64,000 bases of DNA from positions 23,526,059 through 23,590,058 of the forward strand of contig NC_092648.1 in assembly GCF_032118995.1 (NCBI RefSeq). The letters run 5' to 3'. How positions within the stretch are numbered: position 1 is the stretch's first letter; each line of letters begins with the position of its first letter. This document shows, one piece after another, positions 33,635-45,872 of this stretch. Both the position numbers and the translations under genes were made by a program. The stretch comes from Asterias amurensis (taxonomy: Eukaryota > Echinodermata > Asteroidea > Forcipulatida > Asteriidae). The notes under the pieces are model-generated. The model was not told the DNA's origin. It worked only from the letters and a program-made list of their open reading frames with translations, and did no database searches.

Positions 33635-34507
33635 AGTTGAGTTAAAACAAGCACTCAGAATCCATGCCCTGTTAGTCATGACAAGGTACCGGTTGACTCT
33701 TTAACTGTATATGTAATTATTGACTTTTTGAGACAACACCCTGGAAATGTTCACAAGCTACTCTCAAGTACAAGTCAAAATAAACTTGTGACAATTTGTC
33801 ACACAGAATGTTCCGGAATTTTGAGTCGATGGTATCCATTGTGTATGTAGATGATTTTGCAGCAACCATTTTGATCATGTCATGCTGTTATCTTTATGCT
33901 AATGCTTTTCTCTGCATTTTTACTTCAAGAATTCCAAATGGAAATTGTAACAAATATGTAGTCGGAACACCCTTCGGTCAGGTGATAGTGACACGCCCAC
34001 AAAATGAACCTCTATTAATGACAAGACCGCATTTTATGTTATCCAACTGCACACAGCACAGACTGAACCATTCATGTTACCAAAAGATTTGTTTCCAGCA
34101 ACTGGTTCAGCACATGTCTGATTTATTTGTATTTTTCAGAAATGGGTAATTTCTTTTATGCATAGGCCCTATATTACTTGGTGAGATTAAACAAGATTTT
34201 CGGCAAAACAATAACCAGAAAGATAGGGAGGGGAAAAAGTTGAAGAGAGAGCAGTATCAGATGATGTTACTTTATCTGAAATTTGTAAGCGAAAAGGCCC
34301 CTAAAGTTTGATATGGAATAAGGAATTCAGAATTTTAATACTTTTGTATACAGTAATCAAGTAATGCTGCTTTCGTAAAACTCCAAATTTTAAGGTAGGG
34401 CCAAAAGTGATAATTTAGTAAATACTGTCAATAAATAGTTATATATATATATATATAAAAATAGGCATATTTGCCAATGGTTGCGCGTCCTCAATCCAAG
34501 TTTTCAT

Positions 34508-37260
34508 CTACCAGCATTTACCAGCTGCGTCACAAAATTGTCCTTCACCGCAATCAACATCGCTAAAACAGCTCCGCTCTGTGCAAAAAGGGAATGGGAA
34601 AAGGGTTACAAAGGATTAGGGATTGATAACCAGGCATACATATAGGATTACATGGGGCCATGTATGCTCCTTCAACAAAATTCCACCGACTTAAAAGATT
34701 GAAAGTGATGCCCTTTGCAAATGAAAGTGGCCTTGCCCTCTCAAAGACGAATCCATGCCTGGAAAACTCTTTAGCAGTTTGTGATACCATAACAAAATAA
34801 CTTGCTTGTGGCCCTAGCAAAAATGCAATAACAGCAAAAATGATCAACTCGTGGAAAAGCTTACAACCACACTGATCCATGCATTATTATATGCACCCAA
34901 ATACTAACATAAATGACAATCATTGGACAGTGGGCCTTAAAAACCAAAAAACACCTTATTTAATCATTTTACATTGAATAGGAGAAAATGTTGAGGTGAA
35001 AAGACCGGTCATCTACTCTTTGTTCAAAGACCATTGGTGTTGCGCAGTCACACACAACCAACGTTCCGATTATCAATCAGAGAAACAGAGCGCCCGCTAG
35101 CGTTCGTTCATTACAAGCGTGTACAGTTTTTGCCGTGCATAATCGGAACGTTGGTTGTGTACGTGTATGTGACCGCGCAACACCAATGGTCTTGGAACCA
35201 AGACTACCGGTCAACTGGCCGCTGCCCAGACCAACCCCAAGCCGTACGTCCTCTGTGTAGGACGTTATGTTATGAGGAGTGCAACCTGTTAAGACAAATC
35301 TAACCGAGCAATTGGCTGGCTTCGTCAACATGGTTCTTTTTTATCTTGTTACATCAATAAAATGAATCTTCAAACTTACTCCGCTCGGGCAGTTCCTCAT
35401 TCAGTTCTATACAGAAAAGAAAAGAAATGTAGAGCTGAAGAATAAAATAACTGCAAGTTGGCAAGATTTCCAAGTTCCCTGAGTGCCGACAAAGGATGTC
35501 AGTTTTAGCTAATGGATTCTCGATATCCTAGTGAACAACATATTTTTGTTTAATTGTGTGCTTTCGTAAACAAATGTATCAACATTTATAATGTGTCAGC
35601 AGGTTGCACATGAGAATGGGCATGTGTTATCCAAAAAAATGGATTTACCTAAATAGTAGGTCTCCAGCCGACCTAGCGTGCAAACAGCCCCATTAATGTG
35701 GCAAGCTATAAGTTTTGAGCGTGAACTTCTATAATGTTCTACAAATCGGTCCTACACAGTATTTTGACATTCTACAAGTGTACATTGTATAACTTGTGTG
35801 TATGGAAACAAGAGAGTGACCTTTGCAATATGAGGTTAAACTGGGAAAGATGTCAATTTTAAGTATGAAGGGCAAAGTTTGGAATGTGCCTATGGACTAC
35901 TGACGATGATTATGCTATAATATGAGGACGTATTTATATGTGACCTACTTTGCTCAAACTCCCGAGTTTCCAACCTCATGAGAAGATTTCTCAGACTCTC
36001 CTTGAGTCCCTCATCTTCTGTTAAAAGAAAAAGAAAAGAAAAAAAATCGAAATCTTAGTTTAAATGTTGAGTGGCATTTTTAATACTCCATTCACACTGT
36101 ATTGCAAGTCATCTCCAATCATGCGCAGATCTTCTAAAACAGATCAAAATACATAAAACCATGCAGTGGCTTGGAACAGTTGTGAAAAGGGGAAGGAGTT
36201 TATAAATACGTCTCACAAACCAATGTGAGATTTTGTATGAATATGATATTCTTTGTGTGCACCAACGAAATAACCAAACTGACAATGAAGCTAAGCAAGC
36301 ACGGTTGTGTTTCTACAACCATGCAAAATGCACTGATACGTAATGTTGTGTCACGTCTAGTCGCCGCCCGATTTTACTCAAAACAGACTAATCTATTTTA
36401 ATCTGCTTATGCTTAGTCAATTGCACTTGTCATCTCAACATGAAATTCTATAAACTCTTTTGTCTTAAATATTTTCATCCTAAGCACCTCTGAATAGATT
36501 GGTGGCGCTCCACCAAAGTGCCGATGATTGATTGATGACTTACCCAAATTATTAGCTGTCACTACGGCACACACTGTACACACAACCAGGGTCAATAACA
36601 TGTACGTCTTCATTTTTCACTGACGCGGTCACTTTGTGAAAAAAATAAAAGCAAAATAAATGGAGGCACTCAGAAAGACTCTCGACTTCTATTATACTAA
36701 AGAAATAAAGTAAAATGGCAATTTACCCCAATTTACGGTGACCGTTAAGCTCAAACAAGTCTGCTGTATTGTCACCAAAAATGGACTAGAAGACACAAAC
36801 GGACAAAAAGTGGGTCCGTACTCTCGTTACTTGATAGACTTCAGAGATCAATGTACTATTATGATTAAACCATTATATAAAGTGGCGTCGGTTCTAAAAT
36901 TTGGAACAAAGTGCATTAGTCTAAAACGTTTAACATCAAATGATGATCAAAACTAAGCAGGAGACGGAGTAGCCGAGGTTTTGAAAAAAAAAAAAAAGGG
37001 TTGTCTATTGCATGTTGCGAATGAGAGCTCCTTTGTGCAGTTGTGTGTCATTTTTTTTGACATGGACTACAGGCCCTAGTACAACTAAAAAACTATCACG
37101 AAAAACTTTTGTAATTCATTTATTACGATATCCAACTTCAGACAAAGGTGTACATTTTTCAATAAAATGAGATAATCCACATCAGAACTCTTACTTACAT
37201 TATAACTTCTGAGTTCATGTAGAAATCGCAGAGTGGTGCACATAGACCGGAGCTAAAAAC
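34508..37260 (-). CDS. Small secreted cysteine-rich peptide precursor, paralogue 1 (78 residues)
   Basis: Coding exons 36613-36544, 36017-35949, 35406-35380 and 34578-34508 on minus. All junctions are GT-AG and in frame. A noncoding first exon ends at 37199 (TATAAT then GTAAGT), matching the first exons of the two paralogues. Exon 1 gives a signal peptide starting MKTYMLLTLVVCTVCAVV. Exon 2 gives an amphipathic propeptide helix (ESLRNLLMRLETRE). The short exon 3 supplies an acidic linker. The last exon completes a Lys-Arg site split across the junction and encodes the predicted 21-residue mature peptide: Cys at mature positions 2, 8, 14 and 20, aromatic at 3, Asp at 7, terminal Trp, net charge about -3. 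The layout fits secretory prepropeptides such as antimicrobial, signalling or toxin-like peptides; the function is unknown. Compare with the cysteine-rich antimicrobial peptide reported from the sea star Patiria pectinifera. Confidence 0.82.
35027..35193. mobile_element. Foldback element in intron 3 of paralogue 1
   Basis: The arms AAGACCATTGGTGTTGCGC and the inverse ending CCAATGGTCTT, with inner CCAACGTTCCGATTA and its inverse. A weaker outer match (GACCGGTC) extends to about 35002-35215. Confidence 0.7.
37243..37254 (-). promoter_or_regulatory. Shared core-promoter motif of the peptide genes (paralogue 1)
   Basis: The inverse of TAGACCGGAGCT reads AGCTCCGGTCTA on minus, preceded by TAGTTTTT. 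The same 12-mer lies at matching distance upstream of the noncoding first exon of the other two paralogues (39540-39551 and 45861-45872). Confidence 0.6.
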
Positions 37261-38221
37261 TAGAATGATGAGGTCGGGTATAGTGACGCTTTGTATTTCA
37301 TTTTCTTTCCATCGCATGCCAATCCCCCGCACCTTTTAAACATTGTATTATTATTCTCTGTTATGAATTCCCAAGAATTCGACAGTGTTCCGGTTTGTTG
37401 GGGGTACACCCACACCCTCCCCCTCAAGTTCAAACCAGTGGGTTTCCGAGAATATTATGTCCCGCTACAATGATTATACCGTAGGGCCTACAGTACATTG
37501 TAAAAGCAACAAGAAGAAAAGAAAAAAAGAAAAAATTTTGATTAAACTGATTCACTTCCGACTTCATTGCAAAGGAAGCAAAATGGAAGTAGTGGTAGCT
37601 GTTTGAAACTGCTTCACAAGCAAAAGTACAAGTATAGTATAGACCTATACATTGTGTTACAGGCCTCGCGCTTTGACCCTGTATGGGAAGAACTTTATGA
37701 GGGACAAACATAAATGAATCGTGTTTTCAGCTCAGAGGGATAAAAGTATGTTGTCACCACAGCCAACCCATAGCATTCAGCGAACCATAATCTGTGACGG
37801 ACGCAACCCTATGTATAGTCTTGAAATCAATCGGAAATTGTTAAGTGCGGTGTAGCTACGGGGACGGTATGCACTCATTCTCGATCCCAGTATGTTTTTG
37901 TGTCGGTGGCAATTGCACTGTGACTGTTCAATGACCGGCAGAATGTGTGTTTGTAAATAAGCAGTGCCTGACGACTTGTCATCAAGTCTACAGTATGTAT
38001 AGGGCCTATTAAAGGTATCATAACAAAATGGAACCAAGCTTAGTGATTAGTGTTAAATCATCAGCGCACTGGGTAAACTAATGTACACAAATACTGTCTA
38101 GACTCCGAATGTGTATGAAGTGTTATTAAAATTGTGTAATCATCAGGTAATAAACCCGTTGCAAGCATTCATGCAACACGGATAACACAAACATTGTACT
38201 TTCATAAACATTACTAAGATG

Positions 38222-38230
38222 TAACGATGA

Positions 38231-38267
<37 letters not shown>

Positions 38268-38312
38268 AACAACAACAACAACAATAACAATGCAACAACG
38301 ACAACAACAAAA
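38222..38312 (+). repeat. GAC/ACA trinucleotide microsatellite
   Basis: About twelve GAC units followed by interrupted ACA units. It lies in the space between the divergent paralogues 1 and 2. Confidence 0.9.
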
Positions 38313-38421
38313 AGTCTCTCAAAATATTGAATAAACTTTACTAATATTCGTTCTTAACAAACGGGGATTTGTTGTATATTATGAATCAAAGAGTAGTGAC
38401 TCGCTCGGTCCAAACCGGTCG

Positions 38422-39200
38422 TTTCAAATATGGTGGCCCTGAAGGGACATCGCATATCGCAAACGTGTGCGCATACGTATGCAATGTCGTGAAACAATTC
38501 GCAAATATGTGCGCACACGTATGCAATGTCGTGAAACAATTCGCGAATATGTGCGCACACGTCTGCGAATATTATTTGCGATGTCGTGAATTTTATTGCA
38601 TACCATGTTGCATACCTTTGAATAAAATGTCTAATGATCTGGGGGTTTTCTTTCCAACAGTGAGATAAGCGGTAGTCATTGCAGCAGTAGTCTTTGTTGT
38701 GAGGCAAGCGAGGCGTGTTGTCGTTCTTGGCCTGGTGCCAAGTTCCTGGGTATACACATGCTTTACAGAGGGAGCCTGCTGTAGCGCCACAGTACTCCCT
38801 AGATCGGTAACAAATTATCCACAACTATGACATCATCCTAATGGTATGCAACATGGTATGCAATAAAATTCACGACATTGCAAAACAAATCGCTCTCGTG
38901 TGCGCACATATTCACGATTTGGTTCACGAAATTGCATACGTGTGCGCACATATTCACGATTTGGTTCACGAGATTGCATACGTGTGCGCACATATTCGCG
39001 ATTTGTTTCACGACATTGCATACGTGTGCGCACATATTCGCGAATTGTTTCACGACATTGCATACGTGTGCGCACATATTCGCGAATTGTTTCACGATAT
39101 TGTATACGTGTGCGCATATATTCGCGATTTGTTTCACATTGCATACGTGTGCGCATTCGTTTGCGTTATGCGATGTCCCTTCGGGGCCACCATATTCAAA
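38422..39200. mobile_element. Foldback element with arms built of a 42-bp satellite (FB/TU-like)
   Basis: The tips TTTCAAATATGGTGGCCC and GGGCCACCATATTCAAA are inverted. The left arm has about 2.5 and the right arm about 6.5 units of a 42-bp repeat (right-arm starts at 38898, 38940, 38982, 39024, 39066, 39108, 39147) containing GTGTGCGCAC and TTCGCGAA sub-palindromes. The inner arm edges match at 38586-38620 and 38840-38874. The only length change between right-arm units is 3 bp. Architecture like Drosophila FB and sea urchin TU elements (family knowledge). Confidence 0.85.
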
Positions 39201-40268
39201 CCTTGCCGGGTCGTGGCAGTGTGATGAAGGACCTCACCTCCGGCTTGCATTTGTCACTCATGGATCTTCAACAACAAGTGGCACAAATAAAATAGAATAA
39301 ACCTGATTATTCTTCGTTCCGATTTACATGTTCACTGTACTGTAAAATCTCACCATTGTATAGCGAGACCTTTACCTTATTCGCGAAAACACACTGACCC
39401 TCGCTCTATGTCTGTGAAGGGGGCGGGGCTGCGAAAAGGAACAATGTGGAAATCTCGACAGCCCCTGGATTCTCAGAGAAGCATAAACATTTTTTTAAAG
39501 AATTTAAATTTATATCACTACCCGATCTAGCTTTTATATAGCTCCGGTCTAATTGCAACCGTTCCCTGATTGAACAGACTAGCGTGTTGTTTGAATTCTC
39601 CTGGAACTCAGAAGTTGTAATGTAAGTAAAAAGTTTAATGTGGATTTTAAGTTTATTGCAAATGTCACCGTGTACATTTTTTTGTCTGAATTACATCTCG
39701 TCATTGCATTTTGTTGATCAGAATGACAAACAACCGAAAGTCAGCTCTACATACGCATCACAATGACAATGTCCCGGGCCCTTTCGAAACCTCGGCTCCT
39801 GCCTCTGTTGATGTTAGAAGCAAAGTTTAGAAATTCACTTTGTTTAAAATTTGGGGACCGAGTTCAAGCGCCAGAGACGCAGGGCCAATCAGGCAGAGGT
39901 TTGGAAAATGGCCCTGGTGTGTGCCTGAGTTATAGCGTTGATTGGAGCCCTCGATGCCTACAATCGAAATGATGTTAAAATCAGTAGTGGTTGAAAATAG
40001 ATCATGTTGTTATAATGTGACGCCGAAGAGTCAATAGTTTCGGAAAAAGGATAAAAGCGAATCCAGAGAGCGGTCCCACTTTTTGCCCAATGGCCACATG
40101 TATCGTGTCGGTCTTTTATATGAAACATTTTGGGTTCAATGTTCAACTTTCTCTATTCCTTTTGTATGCATCATTTTATGAGTCGATAGTCTGTCGTGCA
40201 TATATTGTTATGCTTTTTATGTATTTTTTTCTCATAAATTTCATAAAAGTGACGAGATCAGCTTGAAA
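39201..40268 (+). promoter_or_regulatory. Promoter and noncoding first exon of paralogue 2
   Basis: TTTATATA at 39533-39540 followed at once by AGCTCCGGTCTA (39540-39551). The noncoding exon ends at 39621 (GTTGTAAT then GTAAGT). A block at about 39345-39560 (TCTCACCATTGTATA, GAGACCTTTAC, AGAGAAGCATAA) is repeated upstream of paralogue 3 at about 45645-45870. Confidence 0.65.
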
Positions 40269-43200
40269 ATGAAGACGTACATTTTATTGGCCCTGGTAGT
40301 GTGCGCACTGTGTGCCGTAGTGCAAGCTGATAATAATGAAGGTAAGTCAATCAATCAATCAATCATCAGAAACAGAGCGCCATTATTCTATAAAATATTG
40401 AAATATGGTGGACACTGTACTGCAGCTCGATTAGGTTTGTGTAAATTTGGCTGAAGACACCCAAACCAAGTGATGCACTCCTATACCTCCATGGTCCATC
40501 ATACCTTAAAAAAGGCTAGCAAAGTGGAGGACAATTTTAGACAAAACAATTTATGGAATTTCATGTGTGGAGATGACTAGTGCAATTGACTAAAAATAAT
40601 AATAATATCGAAGTCTTGTTTAGCGCACGTATCGAACAATGTACTCAAGACTAAGCATAGGCCTAAGCAGATTTGAAGAGATTAGTCTTGAGCTGGCTTT
40701 TGAGGGTCGATAAGGAGTCAAGTGTACGGAGCTGATTGGGAGATGATTCCACAGCTTTGGTGCACTCGAATAAAGGCCGCGGAAAATAAACAAGTGACTG
40801 GAGCACATCACGTGCGCAGTGAATCATAGGGTGCGTTCGTTTAGCTTCCCTGGGTCGGCCCCAGGCTGCCCCGGTACGTTCGAATAGCTTTGATGCGGCT
40901 CACCTGGGTCAGCCCCCAGTGCCCTGCTTGTATGTGGAGTGGGCAACACGTTACTGGGGCACATCACGGGCGCAGTGAATCTATATAACTTTACCACCCA
41001 TGCGCTTTGTAACCCAGAATACTTATCGTGAAAGAGAATAGGTGATAGTGTTTCTGGTTCACACAAAAAAAATGATAATGCACCGATGTTTACAGTTTTT
41101 TTTAGGTTTGAAAACTACAGTGATTAAGTTATCCAGAAGACGATCAGAGCATACTGATCGAAACGTCGAGTTAAACCAACGGTTCTTTTAAGAACCACCC
41201 CAACTCATTTAGAGATAGTTATTACATGGTGTTACCGCAAACTCTTTTATATAAGTTATTTAATGAACACTGATTTCATTACAAGGTAATACTGCATATT
41301 AAAGGAACACGTTGCCTTCGATCGGTCGAGTTGGTCTTTGAAAAACGTTTGTAACCGTTTTTTATAAAATGCATATGGGTAGAAAGATGTTGTAAAAGTA
41401 GAATACAATGATCCACACAAACATGCCTCGAAATTGCGTGGTTTTCCTTTTACCTCGTCGACTAACACGTCGGTCATTTATGGGGGTCAAAATTTTGACT
41501 CCCATAAATGGCCGACGGTGATAGTTCGCACAGTAGAAGGAAAACCACGCAATTTCGAGGCAAACTTGTGTGGATCATTGTATGCTACTTTTAAAACATC
41601 TTTCCAACCATATGCATTATATAAAAAACGGTTACAAACGCTTTTGTTTTGACCAACTCGTCCGATCCAAGGCAACGTGTTCCTGTAACTTCAACTTACT
41701 ATAAAAGAATAATTTGTTTTACTGTATACCCCGAAGAATATACCCCAAACTGTTAAGTTAGGACCAGGTTCAACATTTTAACCCTAGAAAATGAGTTAAT
41801 GTACATCTTTTAAAAACAGAGAAAGTTATAGCCTTGCTCAAGGCAGTCGAATTATTCACTCCGAAAAAAGACCGCCGCTGTATAAAAACCCACCCGTATT
41901 CACTGTGCGTAAAACCCACCCGTATTCACTGTGCGTAACTACAGTAACATCGCACGACACGATGCCCCCGTACATTATCCGCATTATCCGCATGCGGACG
42001 GTTAGTGGTGTACGAGTGCGATGACTTGTGTGAACAGTATTCGTGCGATGTGACAGTGTGTATACGGGTGGGTCATTCGGTGTGATCGCACACACCATGC
42101 ACAGGGTATACGGCGGGTGGGTTTACAGCTGCGTCTTTTCGGAGCGAATAATGCGACTGCCTTGAGCAAGGCTAAGAAAGTTACAAAAACCGTTGCGTAA
42201 AAATATCGTATTATAGATTGTACGAAGTGTGCCAAAACAATGTATAAAATCTCACATTGGTTAGTGTGACGTAATTTCTAAAACTCCCCCCCCCCATTTT
42301 TCACCAGTGTTCATGCCACTGTTGTATGTATGATTATGACCTGTTTTACAAGATCTGCACATAAACAGGGAGGGATAGGCCTATAGTCTGACTTGATAAT
42401 GACTAGTCTTGCAGTACAGTGTGATGGAATATTAACAAAAGTCACTCAAAATTAAACCAAGATTTGTTGTCGTTATTTTCAACAGAAGAAAGGGAACTTA
42501 CGGAGAGTCTGAGAAATCTTCTCATGAGGTTGGAAACTCGGGAGTTGGAGCAAAGTAGGTCACATCATGGAGCTACCTCCATGGTCTGTTATGTCCTCAA
42601 CATAAATACCATCGGCAGGTGCCCGTGGGCAATATCCCATTTCACAATACGATGTGTGTACAATAAAACTGAACACCCCTGGATGGAAAATTCCATTGGT
42701 CTTTTACATAAATAACAGCACTGACCGTCGAAAATACAAAAAAGTAAACCCTGTGCAGAAAGAGAAAAGGACTCGCATTATACAACAAAACATCAATGAC
42801 GATGCGTGACAAATAAGTTTAGAACTTGATTCACCGTTCCATTCCAATGGGTATCCGGAACAAATGAACTGCCAATACCTTCAGGTTTTGATGGCCTTTT
42901 GAAGAAAGCCTTTGCCTCGAGCATTTTTTGGAATATCAATTGAAGCGGGCTAGAGCTGAAATAATTATATATATTTTTAAAATGTGAGATAAATCATCCG
43001 GTACAGCCTTCCGAATACCGATTTTGTTTTTTAAAGTCTGTCAGTAGAAAACTTATAAATCATGCCATTTGCATTGTATCCTTTAGTTCTACTTTTCCCT
43101 TTTTTCTCTCTATAGAACGAGACTACCTGAAGGAAGAACTGTCTGAGCAGAGTAAGTTTGAAGACTCATTTTTGTTATTTTTTTTGTTTTAAATGGCGAG

Positions 43201-43586
43201 GTTTCGTAGCCGAGGTTGAACTCCTCTGTAGTACACAACGGAAGACTATAGAGGATGGCTTGGGCTGTGAAGTTTGGGTAGCGGCCTGCGACCGGTCTTT
43301 TCCCCTCATCATTTCCTTTCATTCTATGTGTTTAAAAAGGTTTGATGCGTTTTGATAACAATTTAAGGCCCAATGTGAAGTCTAAAATGGTTGTTATCAA
43401 TGTTATTATCTGCACTACCAACCACCCTCCCTCCAACACACACACAAACTGCCAAGAAACAAAGCCCATAAACGTAATGTTGTTGTATACATTTTCATCC
43501 TCCCTTGTTCTGCAGAGCGGAGGTGTTACAACGATTATGACTGCCCATCTCTCAAACGGTGTAGCAAGACCGGTGTTTGCTGGTAG
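40269..43586 (+). CDS. Small secreted cysteine-rich peptide precursor, paralogue 2 (82 residues)
   Basis: Coding exons 40269-40341, 42486-42554, 43116-43151 and 43516-43586, in frame, with stop TAG at 43584. The ATG follows an in-frame TTG-AAA and aligns with the starts of the paralogues. Signal peptide MKTYILLALVVCALCAVVQA. The propeptide helix exon (ERELTESLRNLLMRLETREL) is identical base for base over 69 bp to that of paralogue 3. Exon 3 carries DYLKEELSEQ and is preceded by an extra Lys-Arg. The last exon gives Lys-Arg then a predicted 21-residue mature peptide with Cys at mature 2, 8, 14 and 20, Tyr3, Asp7 and terminal Trp. Net charge about +2. Two disulfides are predicted. Intron 1 has gathered at least five repeats absent from paralogue 3. 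Function unknown; secreted defence or signalling peptide is inference. Confidence 0.83.
40598..40811 (-). mobile_element. LINE 3'-end fragment (reverse-transcriptase protein C terminus)
   Basis: The minus strand reads GLYSSAPKLWNHLP, a motif typical of the C terminus of CR1/jockey-type reverse-transcriptase proteins. It is followed by a 3' tail GTGCGCTAAACAAGACTTCG with ATT repeats, matching the SINE tail at 3430-3501. Remnants of the same fragment lie at about 47520-47605 (paralogue 3) and probably at about 36370-36415 (paralogue 1). Confidence 0.65.
40826..40990. repeat. Partial AGGGTGCGTTCG-type element (family F)
   Basis: Shares AGCTTCCC, GGTACGTTCGAATAGCTTTG and GCCCCCAGTGCC blocks with the fuller foldback at 57237-57497. 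Found only in intron 1 of paralogue 2. Confidence 0.55.
41299..41687. mobile_element. Foldback MITE family D, complete, 389 bp
   Basis: The tips TTAAAGGAACACGTTGCCTT and AAGGCAACGTGTTCCTGTAA are inverted. Both arms include GGTTTTCCTTTTAC-type and AACAAACATGCCTCG-type blocks. The centre is a palindrome, CATTTATGGG to CCCATAAATG. Confidence 0.82.
41820..42183. mobile_element. hAT-like MITE (41829-42174) with 9-bp target-site duplication
   Basis: The tips TAGCCTTGCTCAAGGCAGTC and GACTGCCTTGAGCAAGGCTA are exact inverses. The flanks 41820-41828 and 42175-42183 are both AGAAAGTTA. A 28-bp direct repeat (CACCCGTATTCACTGTGCGT twice) lies near the left end. Confidence 0.85.
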
Positions 43587-45860
43587 ATGACACGTTGGAA
43601 CGGCACGACACCATTGGCAACATGTATACCGCATAAACTACGTATTACAACTCATACTTCTTGACTACATATTTTTTCGGTTCCCATCAGTTGGAAAAGT
43701 ACATTAGGCTAGGTATTGTAAGTTCCTAATTTGATTTTAGGTGCTTTTTATAAAAAAAGATGATACTTCTTTCACATCAAATTAAAAACATAATGTATGT
43801 TTCAGACTTTATGGATAATTCATCAGTAAAAAACGGAAGGTTGTTGAAAGGCCCTTTCGACACGCGAGAGTTTTCTTCTGTTGCAGTCACTTAGGGATCG
43901 CGGCTCGACGAAGCTGTCCCAGACACGCAGGCCTTGACAAAAGACTATATACCTCCGGATTGCCTTTAATATCAAGCGCCCAATCTGAAATCAACAAGTC
44001 CTTTTAATGGCGGGTATTCTTATGGATGCTATGTCATTTTCACGAGCCATATCAGTACTGGGTGTAGTCTACACTGCAAAACCGAGGTGTTAAATTAACA
44101 CAATTATAGGTGTTGTAACAGATTGATACAAACAAAATAAACAAAATGTACACAAATTTGAAATAACACAAATTTCTTTAAAAACATTTGTATTATTTTT
44201 GACACCCTTTAGTATGACGTTAATTTTGATTCTCTGTTCGGTATCTATGTGACAAACACCCATGGTGTCAATTTTAACACCCCAGTTCGTGCAGTGAATG
44301 ATCTGTATAGTCAAACTGCAGAGCATAGTTGATGAATCCTTATTAAGGTTGGAAGCAAGTATCCAATAATTTATGGCCTCTCGCTATTTTGCAATTTTAC
44401 AAACTTCCACAAGGAGGTATTTCACGATTGAATTTATTTTTGAATAATAAACCAGAGTGCAAGCACGACTTTTCTCTTATTACTGTTTCTTAACTAGAAA
44501 GGTATTTTGATGTGTGTGTTAGAATTGCCATCCTCAAAAGGTTTCCAGATGTCTTTTAAGGATTACCGTGTTTGAAATTTAGAAGAAGACTCACAAAGTT
44601 CGCCGTTGAAAACACAACGATAGTGGTAATTTTGATGCACAGAAAAAAACTGCAGTCTGAAAGTCTGACGTAACATTTCGAGACTCGTAAACAACGCCAG
44701 AGAGAGTGACCCTCAAGCTTAGCCCAATCCCCGTACAAATTCGCAGTTCACCTACATTCATTTCACATGGGAAGACGCAGTAAAACCATGCATACATTGT
44801 ACAAGACAATAGCACATGCAATTACATGTACCGTATATAGAGCATCTGGTCAATAAGTGTGACCTTGTACATTATTTGGCTTTTCTGGCAGGCAAGATAC
44901 TGCACTGGTAATATGGGAACGTTGACATTTTGTGTCATAATAGTTATGAAAGTAAAAGCTGGGCAAGTTTTGAGATGTGCCCCTTTCATCATATCAAAAT
45001 TTGATAAGAATCAGACAGTGCAATCTCCGTGAAATATAACATTTATGTTTTCTCCCATTGAGCTGTGTACAAATCGTATCTTCAGGAAGTCCTGGATCTG
45101 TGGTTCTTTAGTAAACATGTGATGTCACAGGTCACATCGTCTATATAATCACTGCACACAACATGCAGACGACCGAAAGAAGTTTCCTTATCAGCTGTGA
45201 TTTTAAAAGTAACTATAAAGTAAATATGAATAGTAAACTTGCGGGTACAACCATAGGTACAATCTCTTTTGAAGGAGTGCAGGTGGCTCTGAAAAGAGCC
45301 GGTTTTGGTCTCGACGTTTCCAACAGTATACTCTGCTTGTCTTCAGGAGAAGTCTGTGTCTGTGAAAGCTGTGTTTTTGTTGGTTCGAGGTGATGTTTGC
45401 CAGGTGCACCCAAATCACCTCAGACCAATCAAAACACAGGTATGGAAAGCTTACGTCACTGCACGTTTATCCAATGAAATCACTAGCTCTGAGCATTGAT
45501 CTCCATTATAATGCACCATGGTGGGGCCGTGCCAGTACCAATAAATCCAACCATTACAACAACGACGACAACAACAACAAATGCCACAAAATATTGAATG
45601 ATCTACATTATTAATTCGATCTGGTCTTTAAATAGTAAGATCTCACCATTGTATACTGCGACCTTTACTCGACTGCAAAAACACACCGGTCTGAACTTTT
45701 AATGGGTGGGGCCTACGAAAAGGAACAATGTTAACTTTAGGATAACCCCTGGAGTATTAGAGAAGCATAATAGAATTTTGAAAAGGTACGGAGGGTTGGC
45801 AATGGAAAGAGCTCAAATACACAGCTGCACTACCCCAGGTCACCATTCTAGTTTTTTCAA

Positions 45861-45872
45861 AGCTCCGGTCTA
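45861..45872 (+). promoter_or_regulatory. Shared core-promoter motif of the peptide genes (paralogue 3)
   Basis: AGCTCCGGTCTA, about 60 bases upstream of the noncoding exon's donor, as in paralogues 1 and 2. The adjacent TATA-like run of paralogue 2 is replaced by TTTTTTCAA. Confidence 0.6.

Larger units (their letters stand above)
31359..34507. other. Gene-free stretch rich in foldback elements
   Basis: No coding exon supported. Contains two related foldbacks (31436-31690, 32044-32335), a small 79-bp palindrome (32458-32536, TCTCTAATT and AATTAGAGA arms), two family A MITEs (32610-32957, 33281-33634) and an AT dinucleotide run at 34438-34456. Confidence 0.6.

Noticed and set aside
33796..34149. 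117-codon frame on plus
   Set aside because: Composition is not protein-like over its length, and no domain or splice signal supports it.
38422..39200. A CRISPR-like array
   Set aside because: Units are contiguous with no unique spacers, lie in inverted arms, and the DNA is eukaryotic.
38841..39300. Repeat proteins of 127-140 residues on plus and 99-107 on minus
   Set aside because: All arise from a 42-bp satellite without stops in most frames, with no start context, splice partners or family match.
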